Shown one piece after another: positions 5,763 to 5,763 of a stretch of 5,763 nucleotides of DNA (its first letter is position 1; every line of letters begins with the position of its first letter). Source of the stretch: Chthoniobacterales bacterium (GTDB lineage: Bacteria; Verrucomicrobiota; Verrucomicrobiia; Chthoniobacterales; UBA10450); assembly GCA_013697365.1 (NCBI GenBank), contig JACCXA010000091.1:1-5763 (forward strand), given 5' to 3'. The translations under genes and the position numbers were made by a program. The notes under the pieces were generated by a model. It was not told the DNA's origin and did no database searches. It saw only the letters and a list, made by a program, of their open reading frames with translations.

Positions 5763-5763
5763 G

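Noticed and set aside
1..5763. A new defence, mobile or multi-gene system
   Set aside because: No transposase, integrase, nuclease, toxin-antitoxin pair, CRISPR repeats or tRNA is visible; the four genes belong to known families with no evident joint system.

Overview
The window is GC-rich bacterial DNA with four protein-coding genes and unusually long, hairpin-rich gaps between them. The combination of an RhlE-type helicase, a large secreted Asp-box (BNR/VPS10-like) beta-propeller protein and a twin-arginine-exported DinB-fold protein is typical of soil Verrucomicrobiota or Acidobacteriota. I lean to Verrucomicrobiota (Chthoniobacterales-like) from the wording of the helicase. This is recollection of family sequences, not a search result.

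Layout. (1) Positions 1-677, minus strand: the N-terminal 225 residues of a DEAD-box RNA helicase (RhlE type), whose C-terminal half lies beyond the left edge. (2) 678-911: a divergent intergenic region with a possible -10 box for the helicase and a pair of competing hairpins. (3) 912-1718, plus strand: an alpha/beta hydrolase with a complete Ser-Asp-His triad. (4) 1719-2070: a 352-bp gap that I judge non-coding, with two back-to-back perfect hairpins and a longer interrupted hairpin. (5) 2071-4896, plus strand: a 941-residue secreted protein with about nine Asp-box repeats in two propeller halves and a C-terminal Ig-like domain. (6) 4992-5645, plus strand: a DinB/YfiT-fold protein with a Tat signal peptide and a three-histidine metal site. 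(7) 5646-5763: a non-coding tail ending in a perfect 9-bp palindrome at the window edge.

How the genes relate. The helicase is cytoplasmic RNA-processing machinery transcribed away from everything else. The hydrolase stands alone. The propeller gene and the DinB-like gene lie 95 bp apart on one strand and both encode predicted exported products (Sec and Tat respectively). They could be co-transcribed, but no shared pathway is visible. I see no transposon, CRISPR array, tRNA or rRNA, and no clearly new multi-gene system.

The most notable observation is that the DinB-like gene has no ATG, GTG or TTG codon that would include its twin-arginine signal. The natural start reads ATA, placed 11 nt after a GGAGG. 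This implies a non-canonical start, a start-codon mutation or a base-call error.
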